From: Thermorudis peleae | GTDB lineage: Bacteria > Chloroflexota > Chloroflexia > Thermomicrobiales > Thermomicrobiaceae | Reading direction: 5' to 3' | DNA: 64,000 nt | NCBI RefSeq assembly: GCF_000744775.1 | Contig: NZ_JQMP01000003.1 | Span: 1,178,001-1,242,000 of the forward strand | Shown here: one piece after another, positions 25,796-35,469 of the stretch | How the letters are laid out: each line of letters begins with the position of its first letter | Position numbering within the stretch: position 1 is the stretch's first letter | Notes under the pieces: model-generated | Database searches by the model: none | The model's input: the letters and a program-made list of their open reading frames with translations, nothing else | What the model was told of the DNA's origin: nothing | Position numbers and translations under genes: made by a program

Positions 25796-27529
25796 CTAGT
25801 ACTTCCGTTCCTTTGGCTCGAACCGAGTAATCACGACAGGCTTGTAGGAAAGCTCAAGCCCTCCTGAGGTGCGGGTGACAAGCGTATGCTTCAGCCAGTT
25901 CACATCGTCGCGCTGTGGAAAGTCTTCGCGGTAATGGGCGCCACGGCTTTCCTGCCGGGCGAGGGCACTGATTGCAATTGCTTCAGCGCAGTCAAGCAGG
26001 AAGCCCAGTTCAATAGCTTCGACGAGGTCCATGTTGAAGGCTTTGCCGTGATCGTCGATACGAATGCGTGTGTAGCGGCTTCGCAGCTCAGCGAGCTTCT
26101 GTTGCAAGTGGCGGAGCCCCTCACCAGTCCGGAACACGCCAGCATCTTGCATCATCGCTTCCTGTAGCTCCGCGCGAATCGTCGCGACTCGCTCATCGCC
26201 GTCGTTTTCGAGGATCCACGCAACCTCGGCCTTGGCACGATAGTCTGGTTCTTTTGGCAAGGGGTGGAAATCATTTTCCTGCACAAACTGCAACATGTGC
26301 TTGCCAGCACGGCGGCCAAAGACGACGAGGTCAACGAGCGAATTAGTCCCAAGACGATTCGCTCCGTGCACGCTTACGCACGCGCATTCACCGGCCGCGT
26401 AGAGGCCAGGAACAGGTGTATTCTGCGCATCAACCGTGACCCGACCATCAACGTCGGTAGGAATACCGCCCATAGCGTAGTGGGCTGTAGGTTGGATCGG
26501 AATTGGGTCTTTGATCGGGTCAAGACCAAGGTACGTGCGGACAAAATCGGTGATATCCGGAAGTTTGGTCTCGATAACCGTTGCTGGGAGATGCGTCAAG
26601 TCAAGATAAACGTAATCTTTCCCTTCAACGCCACGTCCTTCGCGAATTTCCGTGTAAATTGCTCGGGAGACCATATCTCGCGGGGCAAGATCGAGTAGGG
26701 TTGGTGCATAACGTTCCATGAACCGCTCGCCGAGGCCATTACGCAGGATTCCGCCTTCTCCTCGACAGGCCTCAGAGAGCAGAATGCCCATTTTATAGAT
26801 ACCAGTTGGGTGGAATTGGTAGAATTCCATATCTTCAAGCGGAAGGCCGCGGCGGAAAACGAGCGCACACCCGTCACCCGTGAGGGAGAGTGCATTGCTC
26901 GTGACTTTGAAGACGCGGCCAAAGCCACCAGTCGCCAGCAACACTGCTTTAGCATGAAAGATGTGGAACTCACCTGTTTCGATATCCATCGCAACGATGC
27001 CAGTGCAGACGCCGTCATCAGTGAGCAATAAGTCGAGCATCATGTACTCATCGTAAAAGACGACCTGGTGCTTGATCGCGTGCTGGTAAAGCGTCTGCAA
27101 AATCATGTGGCCGGTGCGGTCTGCTGCGTAGCACGAGCGTCGGACTGGCCCTTCACCGAAGTTCTTGGTATGACCGCCGAATCGGCGCTGATCAATTTTT
27201 CCGTCAGAGGTTCGGTTAAATGGAAACCCCCAGTGTTCGAGTTCGATGATGGCATCGATGGCTTCGCGCGCAAGGACTTCAGCAGCATCTTGGTCAACAA
27301 GGTAATCCCCACCTTTGACAGTGTCGAACATATGCCAGATCCAGTGGTCTTCTTCCAGGTTCCCAAGTGCTGCTGCAATGCCACCTTGCGCGGCACCGGT
27401 ATGGGAGCGTACGGGATACAACTTACTAATGACTGCGACATTGCATTTTCCGGCTAGCTGTGCCGCGGCCATTAAGCCGGCGCCACCCGCTCCAACGATG
27501 ATTGCATCGTAGCGATGATACGTTGCCAT
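25796..27529 (-). CDS. sdhA: Succinate dehydrogenase flavoprotein subunit
   Basis: A 577-residue flavoprotein that oxidises succinate to fumarate. The FAD-binding N-terminus has [16 protein letters not shown], and the covalent-FAD His lies in [16 protein letters not shown] (about residue 42). Catalytic-region motifs include [24 protein letters not shown] and the substrate-site segment [13 protein letters not shown]. The C-terminal helical domain includes [19 protein letters not shown]. It is the third gene of sdhCDAB. Fumarate reductase activity cannot be excluded, but the CDAB order with two anchor proteins fits aerobic succinate oxidation. Confidence 0.96.
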   Translation of the reverse strand: MATYHRYDAIIVGAGGAGLMAAAQLAGKCNVAVISKLYPVRSHTGAAQGGIAAALGNLEEDHWIWHMFDTVKGGDYLVDQDAAEVLAREAIDAIIELEHWGFPFNRTSDGKIDQRRFGGHTKNFGEGPVRRSCYAADRTGHMILQTLYQHAIKHQVVFYDEYMMLDLLLTDDGVCTGIVAMDIETGEFHIFHAKAVLLATGGFGRVFKVTSNALSLTGDGCALVFRRGLPLEDMEFYQFHPTGIYKMGILLSEACRGEGGILRNGLGERFMERYAPTLLDLAPRDMVSRAIYTEIREGRGVEGKDYVYLDLTHLPATVIETKLPDITDFVRTYLGLDPIKDPIPIQPTAHYAMGGIPTDVDGRVTVDAQNTPVPGLYAAGECACVSVHGANRLGTNSLVDLVVFGRRAGKHMLQFVQENDFHPLPKEPDYRAKAEVAWILENDGDERVATIRAELQEAMMQDAGVFRTGEGLRHLQQKLAELRSRYTRIRIDDHGKAFNMDLVEAIELGFLLDCAEAIAISALARQESRGAHYREDFPQRDDVNWLKHTLVTRTSGGLELSYKPVVITRFEPKERKY

Positions 27530-27532
27530 GGT

Positions 27533-27943
27533 TTAACTCCCCATTGCTGCTTGTCGGAATGCCTCGGGATTGAAGGTAAGGATAGCAATTGAACCAATGA
27601 CAAGGAAGATAATAGCAACGGTCCAGAGGACGGAATACGCAGCAATCCGCCATGGACGCGGACGAATGTAATCGTCAATTGCCAGGCGTGCGCCGTTCAA
27701 GCCGTGAAGCAGTGCCAGAAAGAGCATGAGCCAGTCGAACCCTCGCCAGAAGGGCGAGTGCCATCGGTTGGCAACGAAGTTCCAATCAATCCGATCAACT
27801 GTGTTGATGACGTGCATGATGATCACGTGGGTAATGGCGAGGAAAATCAGCAAGAGCCCACTGATCCGGAAGAAATACCACGAATAGAGCTCAAATCCCC
27901 CACTAGGGCGTTCACGCCCAACTGATGGACGTGGCGTGCTCAT
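27533..27943 (-). CDS. sdhD: Succinate dehydrogenase membrane anchor SdhD
   Basis: A 136-residue anchor with three transmembrane helices: FFRISGLLLIFLAITHVIIMHVI, FDWLMLFLALLHGLNGARLAI and AYSVLWTVAIIFLVIGSIAI. Conserved His residues in the first two helices (ITHVIIMH and LLHGLNG) are candidate haem b or quinone ligands. The ATG at 27943 has GGAGCAGAG upstream. It lies between sdhC and sdhA. Confidence 0.9.
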   Translation of the reverse strand: MSTPRPSVGRERPSGGFELYSWYFFRISGLLLIFLAITHVIIMHVINTVDRIDWNFVANRWHSPFWRGFDWLMLFLALLHGLNGARLAIDDYIRPRPWRIAAYSVLWTVAIIFLVIGSIAILTFNPEAFRQAAMGS

Positions 27944-27961
27944 CACTCTGCTCCTTCTGCC

Positions 27962-28384
27962 TTAAAAGAACGATCGCAGCATGAGTATCGCAGTTGGCAC
28001 GAACGCAATAACGGTGACAGCGAGAACAGCGTAAAACAACTCCCGCTGATAGTGATAGGCGCGATCCCAAAAATCGATCAGAATAATACGAACACCATTT
28101 GCGGCATGGTAGTAGAGCCCAGCGATGAGGAGAAGTTCTGCAACGCGGAAGACAGGGTGACGGTAAATCACGAGCAAGCTATTGAATGCATCTGGGCCAT
28201 AGCCAACGGTAAAGATGTCAACAATATGCAAGAGCAGAAAGAGAAGAACACCAAGACCACTAATACGATGAAATGCCCAAGCGAGCATGCCGGGAGGAGG
28301 GCGATAGCCGCGATAGGCAGAAAGCGTGTGTCGTGTAGCTGGAGGTTGCGTTACGTCCTTCGGTTCAACTACCTCGGTCGTCAC
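27962..28384 (-). CDS. sdhC: Succinate dehydrogenase cytochrome b subunit SdhC
   Basis: A 140-residue anchor with three transmembrane helices. The first carries AFHRISGLGVLLFLLLHIVD, a common SdhC signature with His haem ligands; the second carries LLIAGLYYHAANGVRIIL and the third AVLAVTVIAFVPTAILML. The first 40 residues are cytoplasmic and Pro-rich. The start is a GTG at 28384 with AGGGGG upstream. It is the first gene of the sdh operon, with a well-formed promoter about 90 bases upstream. Confidence 0.9.
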   Translation of the reverse strand: MTTEVVEPKDVTQPPATRHTLSAYRGYRPPPGMLAWAFHRISGLGVLLFLLLHIVDIFTVGYGPDAFNSLLVIYRHPVFRVAELLLIAGLYYHAANGVRIILIDFWDRAYHYQRELFYAVLAVTVIAFVPTAILMLRSFF

Positions 28385-28475
28385 TACCGAAGCCCCCTTA
28401 ATCCCACGGTTCTCTCACGCCGCCCGCCGGACGAGGCAGAAATGATATGCATCAACGGTAGTCCGACCGCCGTTA

Positions 28476-28504
28476 AGTGTACCGGGTTGTATTCTTCTTC
28501 ACAA
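28476..28504 (-). promoter_or_regulatory. Sigma-70-type promoter of sdhCDAB
   Basis: On the minus strand TTGTGA (28504-28499) and TACACT (28481-28476) are spaced by 17 bases, giving a start near 28469 and a leader of about 85 bases before sdhC. Confidence 0.65.
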
Positions 28505-28618
28505 GATTGCCACTTTCGATACTCTTCAGATTGCTTGATGGAAAACTGAGGCGTCCATGGTACACTGACAGCCGCAGTACAGCCTTGAGAAGGCGCGCTG
28601 CACGATGCTGGCTAGTGG

Positions 28619-29782
28619 ATGTTTCGCGTATCGAAAATAATGCGTGGTATTGCGCGTTGGACTCCTGAGCAACAGACACGTATTCGCGAGCGAGCGGCCG
28701 CACTTGCTGAAGCGATTTGTCGTATTCCTGCTCCCACCTTTGCTGAGCAGGAGCGAGGCCGCTTCGTGGCTGCAGAATTTGCTCGACGAGGACTGGCCGT
28801 CGAGGTCGATGAACTGGGCAATGTCATTGCTCGACGCCCGGGATCTGGTACTGCGTCCACCCTTCTCCTGGCTGCTCATCTGGATACAGTCTTTACCGAT
28901 GTCACAGCGATTACGGTAACGCGTGATGGGATGCTGTTAAGAGGGCCGGGTATTGGTGACAATAGTCTAGGGATTGCTGCATTACTTGTCCTCGCAGAAT
29001 TGCTTGATGAGCTTGGCATAACCACTCCGGGCGAGTTAATTTTGGCTGCTAACGTCGGAGAGGAAGGATTAGGCAATCTGCGAGGCATCCGCGGGCTGGT
29101 TGATCGCTTTGCGGACCAGCTTGGAGGCGTGATCGCTGTTGAGGGGCACAACTTTGGCCGGGTAACGCATGTCGCTGTTGGCTCGCGCCGGTATCGTGTG
29201 ATTGTTCAGACACCGGGGGGGCATAGTTGGGGAGCGTTTGGGGCGCCGAGCGCTATTCATGTTCTTGCACGGATCATTGTCGATCTTACAGCGATCGCTG
29301 TTCCTCACCAGCCAAAGACGACCTATAACGTCGGCTTGATCGAAGGCGGAGTCTCGGTAAATACGATTGCGCCACGTGCTTCAGCTGTCGTCGATTTACG
29401 CTCGGTCGATCCTCACGAGCTCACGAAACTTGCTACCCGGTTTGAGGATCTTGCCCTGCGGCAAGCAACTGATCGTGTTCAGGTGAAACTTGAGCTGCTC
29501 GGCGAGCGTCCGGCTGGACAAACTTCGCCAGAAACCCCTCTCGTGCGGACTGCTATCGCTGTATTACGGGAGCTTGGGCGTGAGCCTATCCTCGATGCCT
29601 CGAGCACCGATGCGAATATTCCGATCGCACGCGGTATCCCGGCAATCTGCATTGGCATTACCACTGGCCAGGGCAGCCACACCCTTGAGGAGCAGATTGA
29701 TCTTGAACCTGTTCCACTTGGGATCCAGCAACTTGTCGAACTCGTACGGCGGTTTCCTGTCTCGTCAGGGTTGCAGGATTAA
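28619..29782 (+). CDS. M20 family metallopeptidase
   Basis: A 387-residue zinc amino/carboxypeptidase or deacylase of the M20 family. Metal and catalytic residues are visible in AAHLDTVF (His and Asp), GPGIGDNSLGIAAL (bridging Asp), NVGEEGLGNLRG (catalytic Glu-Glu) and DASSTDANIPIARGIPA (metal-ligand Asp region), with a dimerisation domain in between (GGHSWGAFGAPSAIH). The substrate is not evident; tripeptidase-like enzymes and acylamino-acid deacylases share this pattern. The start at 28619 has a poor ribosome site; ATG 28640 is an alternative. It lies 12 bp before the DinG-like gene. Confidence 0.88.
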   Translation: MFRVSKIMRGIARWTPEQQTRIRERAAALAEAICRIPAPTFAEQERGRFVAAEFARRGLAVEVDELGNVIARRPGSGTASTLLLAAHLDTVFTDVTAITVTRDGMLLRGPGIGDNSLGIAALLVLAELLDELGITTPGELILAANVGEEGLGNLRGIRGLVDRFADQLGGVIAVEGHNFGRVTHVAVGSRRYRVIVQTPGGHSWGAFGAPSAIHVLARIIVDLTAIAVPHQPKTTYNVGLIEGGVSVNTIAPRASAVVDLRSVDPHELTKLATRFEDLALRQATDRVQVKLELLGERPAGQTSPETPLVRTAIAVLRELGREPILDASSTDANIPIARGIPAICIGITTGQGSHTLEEQIDLEPVPLGIQQLVELVRRFPVSSGLQD

Positions 29783-29794
29783 GCAGGACGAATC

Positions 29795-32737
29795 GTGAGT
29801 GAGATCTACGTTGCCCTTGATATTGAAGCGACCGGCATGGATCCGGAGCGCGACGACATTCTGGAAATTGCTGCTATGAAATTTCGCCCGGATCGCGTGC
29901 TTGATCGTTGGGAGACGCTCGTCCGTCCACGAGGTCCAATCCCGCTCGCCATTGCCAGCTTGACTGGGCTCTCCGCGCGCGATCTTCGCCAGGCGCCGCC
30001 AATTGATGCGGTTTTGCCACGGCTCCGCAGTTTTGTTGGACAGCATCCCATCGTCGGCCAGTCTCCACAATTTGACCTCCAGATGCTTGAAGCAGCAGGA
30101 TTGCGCTTGCAGAATCCAATCTACGATACGTTTCAGTTGGCGACGATACTCTTGCCTGACCTACCCGCCTATAGTCTGGCCAGTATTGCGTCGCGACTTG
30201 GCGTTTCCGTGACGCAGCAGCACCGGGCGATGGCCGACGTTGAGACGACTGTCGCAGTTTTCCTGGCGCTGCGCGACATGCTGCTCGAATATGATGCCCA
30301 GACGTTGCAGCACCTCGCCGAGTATCTACAACTTGCCGAGGTTCCGCTTGCGCAGCTTTTCCGCGATGTTGCACGTGAACTGAGCTTACAGGGGCAAGGC
30401 ACACTTGGTGCGATGCTTACTGAGCGGCTCCATACTGCACTGCCCGCAGTACAGCATGCTGCGGAAGTCGTCTTCTTGCTTGATCGTGATGTGCCGACAC
30501 GCCTTGAACCACGTCCAAACCCGCCGGCCCTTGATCTTGCTCGTATCCGTGCCTTCTATGCAGCTGATGGTCCGTTTGCCCACGTTCTGGGTGATCGGTA
30601 TGAACTTCGCCCGCAACAGGTGCAAATGGCTGAAGCAGTGGCCCACACACTGAATCAAGGTGGGCATCTCCTTGTTGAAGCAGGTACGGGAACTGGGAAA
30701 TCGCTTGCGTACCTTTTACCTGCAGTGCTGTATGCGGTGTCACACGGGGAAACAGTTGTCATTTCGACAAATACCATCGCGCTCCAAGACCAGCTCTATA
30801 AAAAAGATATTCCTCTCCTACGGCGTGCACTCGAAGCTGCCAGTCAACGCTGGCCAGAGCTTGCGGAAACAGCTAACTTTCGGGCGGCTATCCTGAAAGG
30901 CCGTGGAAACTACCTCTGCCTACGTCGCTGGTTTCTCCGGCAGCGTGAGCCTGCTCGTACATCTGCTGAAGCCTTGCTGTTCGCGAAGGTTACAGCGTGG
31001 TTACCACAGACAGCGACTGGCGATCGCGCCGAATTGCATCTTAGTCCCGAGGAGCAGGCGGCGTGGAGTCAATTGGCTGAAGAGGAAGGGTCGTGTGTCC
31101 CACGCCGCTGTCTTTTCCATCGCCGACGCCAATGCTTTCTCTTTCGCGCTCGTGCCGAGGCAGAGGCTGCGCACATCGTCATTGTGAATCATGCTCTGCT
31201 CTTGTCTGATGTGTTAACCGAGAACCATGTGCTTCCTCCCTATCATACCCTCATCATCGATGAGTCCCATAACCTGGAGGAGGAAGCGACAGACCAGTTT
31301 GGTGCTCAGCTCAGTGCTGAAGTATTTCGTGACTTCTTCAATCGTACCTTGATGCTCGATCACCTTGGACGACTTACTGGAGCGCTGAGCGACCTTGCTC
31401 TGGCGCTCAGTGAAGTTCCCACAGAACAAGCGCGGCAATTGAGTCGCGAGCTCGATGAACGCATGCAGGAGATGATTCCCCATCTTGCTCGGCCACGTGA
31501 ACTCACTGATCAATGCTTCCAGGTGCTCGCAGACTTTGTCGATCGGTATGATACGCAGCCTGCTGGAGGCTATGAGCGCCAAGTGCGACTGACGGATGCT
31601 GTCCGTCATGATCCTGCCTGGACGCTCGTCGAAGAAGCTGCCGAAGCACTACTCGTCGAAATGCGCACTTACCAGTTGCTTCTGTCCTGGATCAATACTC
31701 GACTGCGAGATATTCCAGAGACTGACCTGGCAAAGAGTGAAGACGTAGTGACAGAGCTCGACGTGCTCGCACGGCGAGGAGATGCTCTTCGCACTGCCAT
31801 GGATGAAATCATCCATGCTCCGAAACCAGACAGGATTTACTGGATCTCGCAGCAAAGCAATACTGGGCAACTTACTCTTCACATGGCACCGCTCGACGTT
31901 GCTCCGCTCTTGCAACAGCACCTCTTTAACCGCTGTGATCGGGTCGTATTGACGTCCGCAACCTTAACAGTTGGTGGTACGTTTCAATACATTCAAGAGC
32001 GACTTGGGCTTACTGACGCGACGACACTTCGGGTGCCTTCTCCTTTTGACTATCAGCGGTCGACGTTACTCTGTGTCCCGGAGGATATGCCAGAACCCGG
32101 AGCGCCCGGCTATCAGCGTGCTGTGAATGATTTGCTGATTGCCTTGTTTCGCGCGACACGTGGCCGTGGGTTGGTGTTGTTCACGTCCCACAGTGCATTA
32201 CAAGCGACCTATCGAGCGATCAAACGGCCGCTTGAACGCCAGGGCATCGTTGTCCTTGGACAGCGGATCGATGGGACCCCGCGTCAGTTAATCGAGCGCT
32301 TGAAAGCACGACCCGGCACAGTTGTCCTCGGCACGAACAGTGTCTGGGAAGGAGTTGATGTTCCGGGAGAGGCGCTGAGTGTCCTGGTCATTGCCAAGCT
32401 GCCATTTGCAGTGCCAACGGATCCAGTCTTTGCTGCACGTAGTGAACGGATGGCCGATCCATTTGGTGATTACGCGGTTCCACAGGCTGTCTTGCGGTTT
32501 AAACAGGGCTTCGGGCGACTCATTCGGAGTGCAACCGATTATGGTGTTTGTGTCATCCTTGATCGACGGGTATTGCATCGTCGGTATGGCCAGCTATTCC
32601 TTGCGTCGCTGCCCGAGTGCACAATAGAAATCGCTCCTGGTATGCAACTTGTCGACGCAGCGGCGCGGTGGCTCGCTGAAGGGATAGCACCTGAGCGGGT
32701 GGCTGAGTGGGAGGGAGACCATGGAACTCGACCGTAA
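29795..32737 (+). CDS. dinG: DinG-family helicase with N-terminal DEDDh exonuclease
   Basis: A 980-residue fusion protein. The N-terminal exonuclease (about residues 1-165) has LDIEATG (catalytic Asp and Glu), SPQFDLQML and [10 protein letters not shown], so the DEDDh residues are intact. The helicase part has Walker [16 protein letters not shown] (about residue 297), a [10 protein letters not shown] box II and C-terminal motifs such as [13 protein letters not shown] and QGFGRLIRS. Four Cys in NYLC, SCVPRRC and QCFLF are spaced much as the Fe-S ligands of XPD/DinG. It starts at a GTG with AGGACG upstream and overlaps glpX by 17 bp. A repair role on damaged or R-loop DNA is likely. Confidence 0.92.
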   Translation: MSEIYVALDIEATGMDPERDDILEIAAMKFRPDRVLDRWETLVRPRGPIPLAIASLTGLSARDLRQAPPIDAVLPRLRSFVGQHPIVGQSPQFDLQMLEAAGLRLQNPIYDTFQLATILLPDLPAYSLASIASRLGVSVTQQHRAMADVETTVAVFLALRDMLLEYDAQTLQHLAEYLQLAEVPLAQLFRDVARELSLQGQGTLGAMLTERLHTALPAVQHAAEVVFLLDRDVPTRLEPRPNPPALDLARIRAFYAADGPFAHVLGDRYELRPQQVQMAEAVAHTLNQGGHLLVEAGTGTGKSLAYLLPAVLYAVSHGETVVISTNTIALQDQLYKKDIPLLRRALEAASQRWPELAETANFRAAILKGRGNYLCLRRWFLRQREPARTSAEALLFAKVTAWLPQTATGDRAELHLSPEEQAAWSQLAEEEGSCVPRRCLFHRRRQCFLFRARAEAEAAHIVIVNHALLLSDVLTENHVLPPYHTLIIDESHNLEEEATDQFGAQLSAEVFRDFFNRTLMLDHLGRLTGALSDLALALSEVPTEQARQLSRELDERMQEMIPHLARPRELTDQCFQVLADFVDRYDTQPAGGYERQVRLTDAVRHDPAWTLVEEAAEALLVEMRTYQLLLSWINTRLRDIPETDLAKSEDVVTELDVLARRGDALRTAMDEIIHAPKPDRIYWISQQSNTGQLTLHMAPLDVAPLLQQHLFNRCDRVVLTSATLTVGGTFQYIQERLGLTDATTLRVPSPFDYQRSTLLCVPEDMPEPGAPGYQRAVNDLLIALFRATRGRGLVLFTSHSALQATYRAIKRPLERQGIVVLGQRIDGTPRQLIERLKARPGTVVLGTNSVWEGVDVPGEALSVLVIAKLPFAVPTDPVFAARSERMADPFGDYAVPQAVLRFKQGFGRLIRSATDYGVCVILDRRVLHRRYGQLFLASLPECTIEIAPGMQLVDAAARWLAEGIAPERVAEWEGDHGTRP

Positions 32738-33692
32738 TTTAGCGATGGAACTCGTGCGAACAACTGAAGCCGCAGCCCTTGCAGCGGCGGCCTGGGTTGG
32801 CCGTGGCGATAAGAACGCGGCTGATCAAGCTGCAGTGTCTGCCATGCGGCGGATGCTTTCCACCGTCCATATGCATGGCGTTGTCGTGATTGGTGAAGGG
32901 GAAAAAGACAAGGCTCCGATGCTCTATATTGGCGAAGAGGTTGGTACCGGGGAACCTCCCGAAGGGGATATCGCAGTTGATCCAATTGACGGTACGCGGC
33001 TATGCGCGAACGGGATGCCAGGGGCTGTCTCTGTGATCGCATTAGCCGAACGGGGCTCGATGTACTATCCACCGGGCATTGTTTACATGAACAAGATTGC
33101 CGTCGGCCCTGAAGCCGCACATGCCATTGACATTCGCCTGTCGCCAACTGAAAATCTGCATCGGATTGCCGAAGCAAAGCGGATGAACATCAAGTTGTTG
33201 ACGGTCGTTGTCCTTGATCGTCCTCGCCACCAAGACCTCATCGCGGAAATTCGCCGGACGGGGGCGCGCATTCGCTTGATCACGGATGGCGATGTCGGTG
33301 GTGCCATCATGACTGCCTTGCCACATACTGGGGTTGATGTCCTCATGGGGATTGGTGGCTCTCCTGAAGCTGTTGTCGCTGCCGCAGCGCTCAAATGCGT
33401 TGGAGGTGCAATTCAATGCACGTTGTACCCTCGCGATGAGGAGGAACGACAAAAGGCAGAAGCAGCGGGGCTTGACCTGAACGCGGTTCTGCATACGGAT
33501 GATCTTGTCCGTTCAGATAACGTCTTCTTCGCCGTTACCGGCATCACGACTGGTGATTTGGTTCAGGGGGTTCGTTTCACCAAGCATGGAGCACGGACGT
33601 ATTCCATCGTGATGCGCTCGCGAACCGGAACCATACGCTGGATTGAGGCCGAGCACCAGTTGGCGAAGATTCAAGAATATGCCCAGCTGTGA
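32721..33692 (+). CDS. glpX: Class II fructose-1,6-bisphosphatase
   Basis: A 323-residue GlpX enzyme that hydrolyses fructose 1,6-bisphosphate in gluconeogenesis. Metal and phosphate-binding motifs include [38 protein letters not shown] and [16 protein letters not shown]. Class II FBPases may also act on sedoheptulose bisphosphate. The ATG at 32721 has GGGAGGGAG upstream and lies inside the end of dinG, so the two are translated from one message. The rho promoter starts directly after its stop codon. Confidence 0.95.
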   Translation: MELDRNLAMELVRTTEAAALAAAAWVGRGDKNAADQAAVSAMRRMLSTVHMHGVVVIGEGEKDKAPMLYIGEEVGTGEPPEGDIAVDPIDGTRLCANGMPGAVSVIALAERGSMYYPPGIVYMNKIAVGPEAAHAIDIRLSPTENLHRIAEAKRMNIKLLTVVVLDRPRHQDLIAEIRRTGARIRLITDGDVGGAIMTALPHTGVDVLMGIGGSPEAVVAAAALKCVGGAIQCTLYPRDEEERQKAEAAGLDLNAVLHTDDLVRSDNVFFAVTGITTGDLVQGVRFTKHGARTYSIVMRSRTGTIRWIEAEHQLAKIQEYAQL

Positions 33693-33693
33693 G

Positions 33694-33722
33694 TTGACGG
33701 AGTTGATCATGTGCAGTACAAT
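33694..33722 (+). promoter_or_regulatory. Sigma-70-type promoter of rho
   Basis: TTGACG (33694-33699) and TACAAT (33717-33722) are separated by exactly 17 bases. It starts two bases after the glpX stop codon and would begin the rho message near 33729. Confidence 0.8.
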
Positions 33723-33728
33723 ATCACT

Positions 33729-34044
33729 GGCTCCTCTTGGAGCATGGAGTAGCGTTCTCCTCACTCTTCCTCTCGTGACCTAGACTGCTGGATCCATACG
33801 AGCGTGCAGGTTTGCAGCACACGATCAAACGATTACGAACAACCCGAATATGCCACTCTGCCGAGCCTGGATTCTGCTGGGCAGATGGTACCTTTCCGAG
33901 CAAACGTATTCCTGCAGTAGCTGCCTTCTCTGGCGGGTAGCGATCACGCCTTTGCGGCAGAGTGCTGCGCTTCTGCGGTGCTGTGTCGCCGAGTAATGCG
34001 ATAAATGCGATCACACTTTCTTTGGTTAAGGGGGTTATTGGATC
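33729..34044 (+). promoter_or_regulatory. Long untranslated leader of rho
   Basis: About 315 bases lie between the inferred start point and the rho ATG. No supported reading frame is present. Long leaders are known to serve Rho autoregulation in other bacteria by Rho-dependent termination; that role here is inferred. A Shine-Dalgarno AAGGGGG lies just before the ATG. Confidence 0.55.
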
Positions 34045-35364
34045 ATGAAAACCACAACAACGACCGTTCCTCCGGTTGAGCCGACAGTTACTGAGGAGGC
34101 TCCCGAGGTTGCAGCGATCAATGTAGCGGAGCTTGAAGCCAAGTCAATTGATGAATTGCAGACCATCGCCCGTGACTTCGGGATTACCAATGCGGCTCGT
34201 CTCAAGAAGCCTGATCTGATCAATCGCATTCTCCAGGTCCAAGTGGAACGCCAAGGTGGTGTTTTTGGTCAGGGTGTGTTGGAAATCGTCGAGGAGGGGC
34301 ATGGATTTTTGCGCGGTGAGCGCTATCTTCCAGGCCCGAACGATATCTACGTTTCGCCGTCACAGATTCGACGCTTTGGTTTGCGAACTGGTGACTGGGT
34401 AGCCGGACACATTCGGCCACCGAAGGAGAACGAGAAGTTCTACAGCTTGCTTCGGGTTGAGACCGTCAATGGGATGGATCCGGAAACTGCTCGCCGCCGA
34501 CCGAACTTCGATACCCTCACACCCATTTTCCCAATGGAACTGATTAATCTTGAGACTGAGCCACACATCCTTTCGACGCGGCTTGTCAACCTTGTTGCTC
34601 CCATTGGGCGTGGTCAGCGTGGTTTGATTGTTTCGCCACCGAAAGCCGGTAAGACAATCTTGCTCAAGCAGATTGCGAATGGCATCACGACTAATTATAA
34701 AGACATCTACCTGATTGTTCTCTTGATCGGTGAGCGCCCCGAAGAAGTAACCGATATGCGACGCTCGGTTGAGGGCGAAGTTATCTCGTCGACCTTCGAT
34801 GAGCCGGTTGAAGACCATATCAAAGTTGCTGAAATGACGCTCGAGCGGGCCAAGCGGTTGGTAGAGTGTGGTTGGGATGTGGTAATTTTGCTCGATTCCA
34901 TCACTCGCCTTGCACGAGCCTACAACCTCGTCGTTCCGCCGAGCGGACGTACGCTTTCCGGTGGTATCGATCCTGTAGCGCTCTATCCGCCCAAGCGCTT
35001 CTTCGGTGCGGCGCGCAATATTGAGGGCGGCGGTAGTCTCACGATTATCGCAACCTGCTTGATCGATACGGGTTCCCGCATGGATGATGTCATCTACGAG
35101 GAATTCAAAGGTACCGGTAACATGGAACTTCATCTTGATCGAAAGCTCGCCGAACGCCGGATCTATCCTGCAATCGATATTCAGCGCTCTGGTACCCGCC
35201 GCGAAGAGTTGCTGCTGGATGAGCAGACACTTCGCCAGGTCTGGACGATGCGCCGCATGGTTTCGATGCTGGGCGGCACTGATGGGACCGAATTGGTGTT
35301 GGGCCGCTTAGCAAAGACAGCAAACAATGCCGAGTTTTTGGCTACCTTGCACAAGGACATCTAA
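34045..35364 (+). CDS. rho: Transcription termination factor Rho
   Basis: A 439-residue RNA-dependent hexameric ATPase. The first 25 residues are Thr/Val/Glu-rich. The Rho N-terminal helix bundle follows ([14 protein letters not shown]) and the RNA-binding CSD is at [15 protein letters not shown]. Walker A is PPKAGKT (about residues 200-206), Walker B is in [17 protein letters not shown], and the Q/R-loop region is PSGRTLSGG followed by [18 protein letters not shown]. The secondary RNA site and C-terminus match the family. There is no large insertion domain. It has its own promoter and a long leader. Confidence 0.98.
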   Translation: MKTTTTTVPPVEPTVTEEAPEVAAINVAELEAKSIDELQTIARDFGITNAARLKKPDLINRILQVQVERQGGVFGQGVLEIVEEGHGFLRGERYLPGPNDIYVSPSQIRRFGLRTGDWVAGHIRPPKENEKFYSLLRVETVNGMDPETARRRPNFDTLTPIFPMELINLETEPHILSTRLVNLVAPIGRGQRGLIVSPPKAGKTILLKQIANGITTNYKDIYLIVLLIGERPEEVTDMRRSVEGEVISSTFDEPVEDHIKVAEMTLERAKRLVECGWDVVILLDSITRLARAYNLVVPPSGRTLSGGIDPVALYPPKRFFGAARNIEGGGSLTIIATCLIDTGSRMDDVIYEEFKGTGNMELHLDRKLAERRIYPAIDIQRSGTRREELLLDEQTLRQVWTMRRMVSMLGGTDGTELVLGRLAKTANNAEFLATLHKDI

Positions 35365-35398
35365 CACGTCGTATTCTCACTGAAACATGGAGTACTCA

Positions 35399-35430
35399 AC
35401 ACGACGACCAGGGATCCCTGGTCGTCGTGT
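35399..35430. terminator. Perfect 32-bp palindrome after rho
   Basis: ACACGACGACCAGGGA (35399-35414) is followed immediately by its exact reverse complement TCCCTGGTCGTCGTGT (35415-35430), with no loop bases outside the palindrome. In RNA it would give a 14-bp stem. It lies 34 bases after the rho stop. No T-tract follows, so it may be a terminator of unusual type, an RNA-stabilising hairpin or an operator for the next gene. Confidence 0.55.
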
Positions 35431-35469
35431 CACATCTCGCCATAGTCTCGGCATAGTAAGGAGGAAACG

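Noticed and set aside
33724-34014. A 96-codon minus-strand open frame in the rho leader
   Set aside because: Low-complexity basic sequence without a ribosome site, lying opposite a region better explained as the rho 5' leader.
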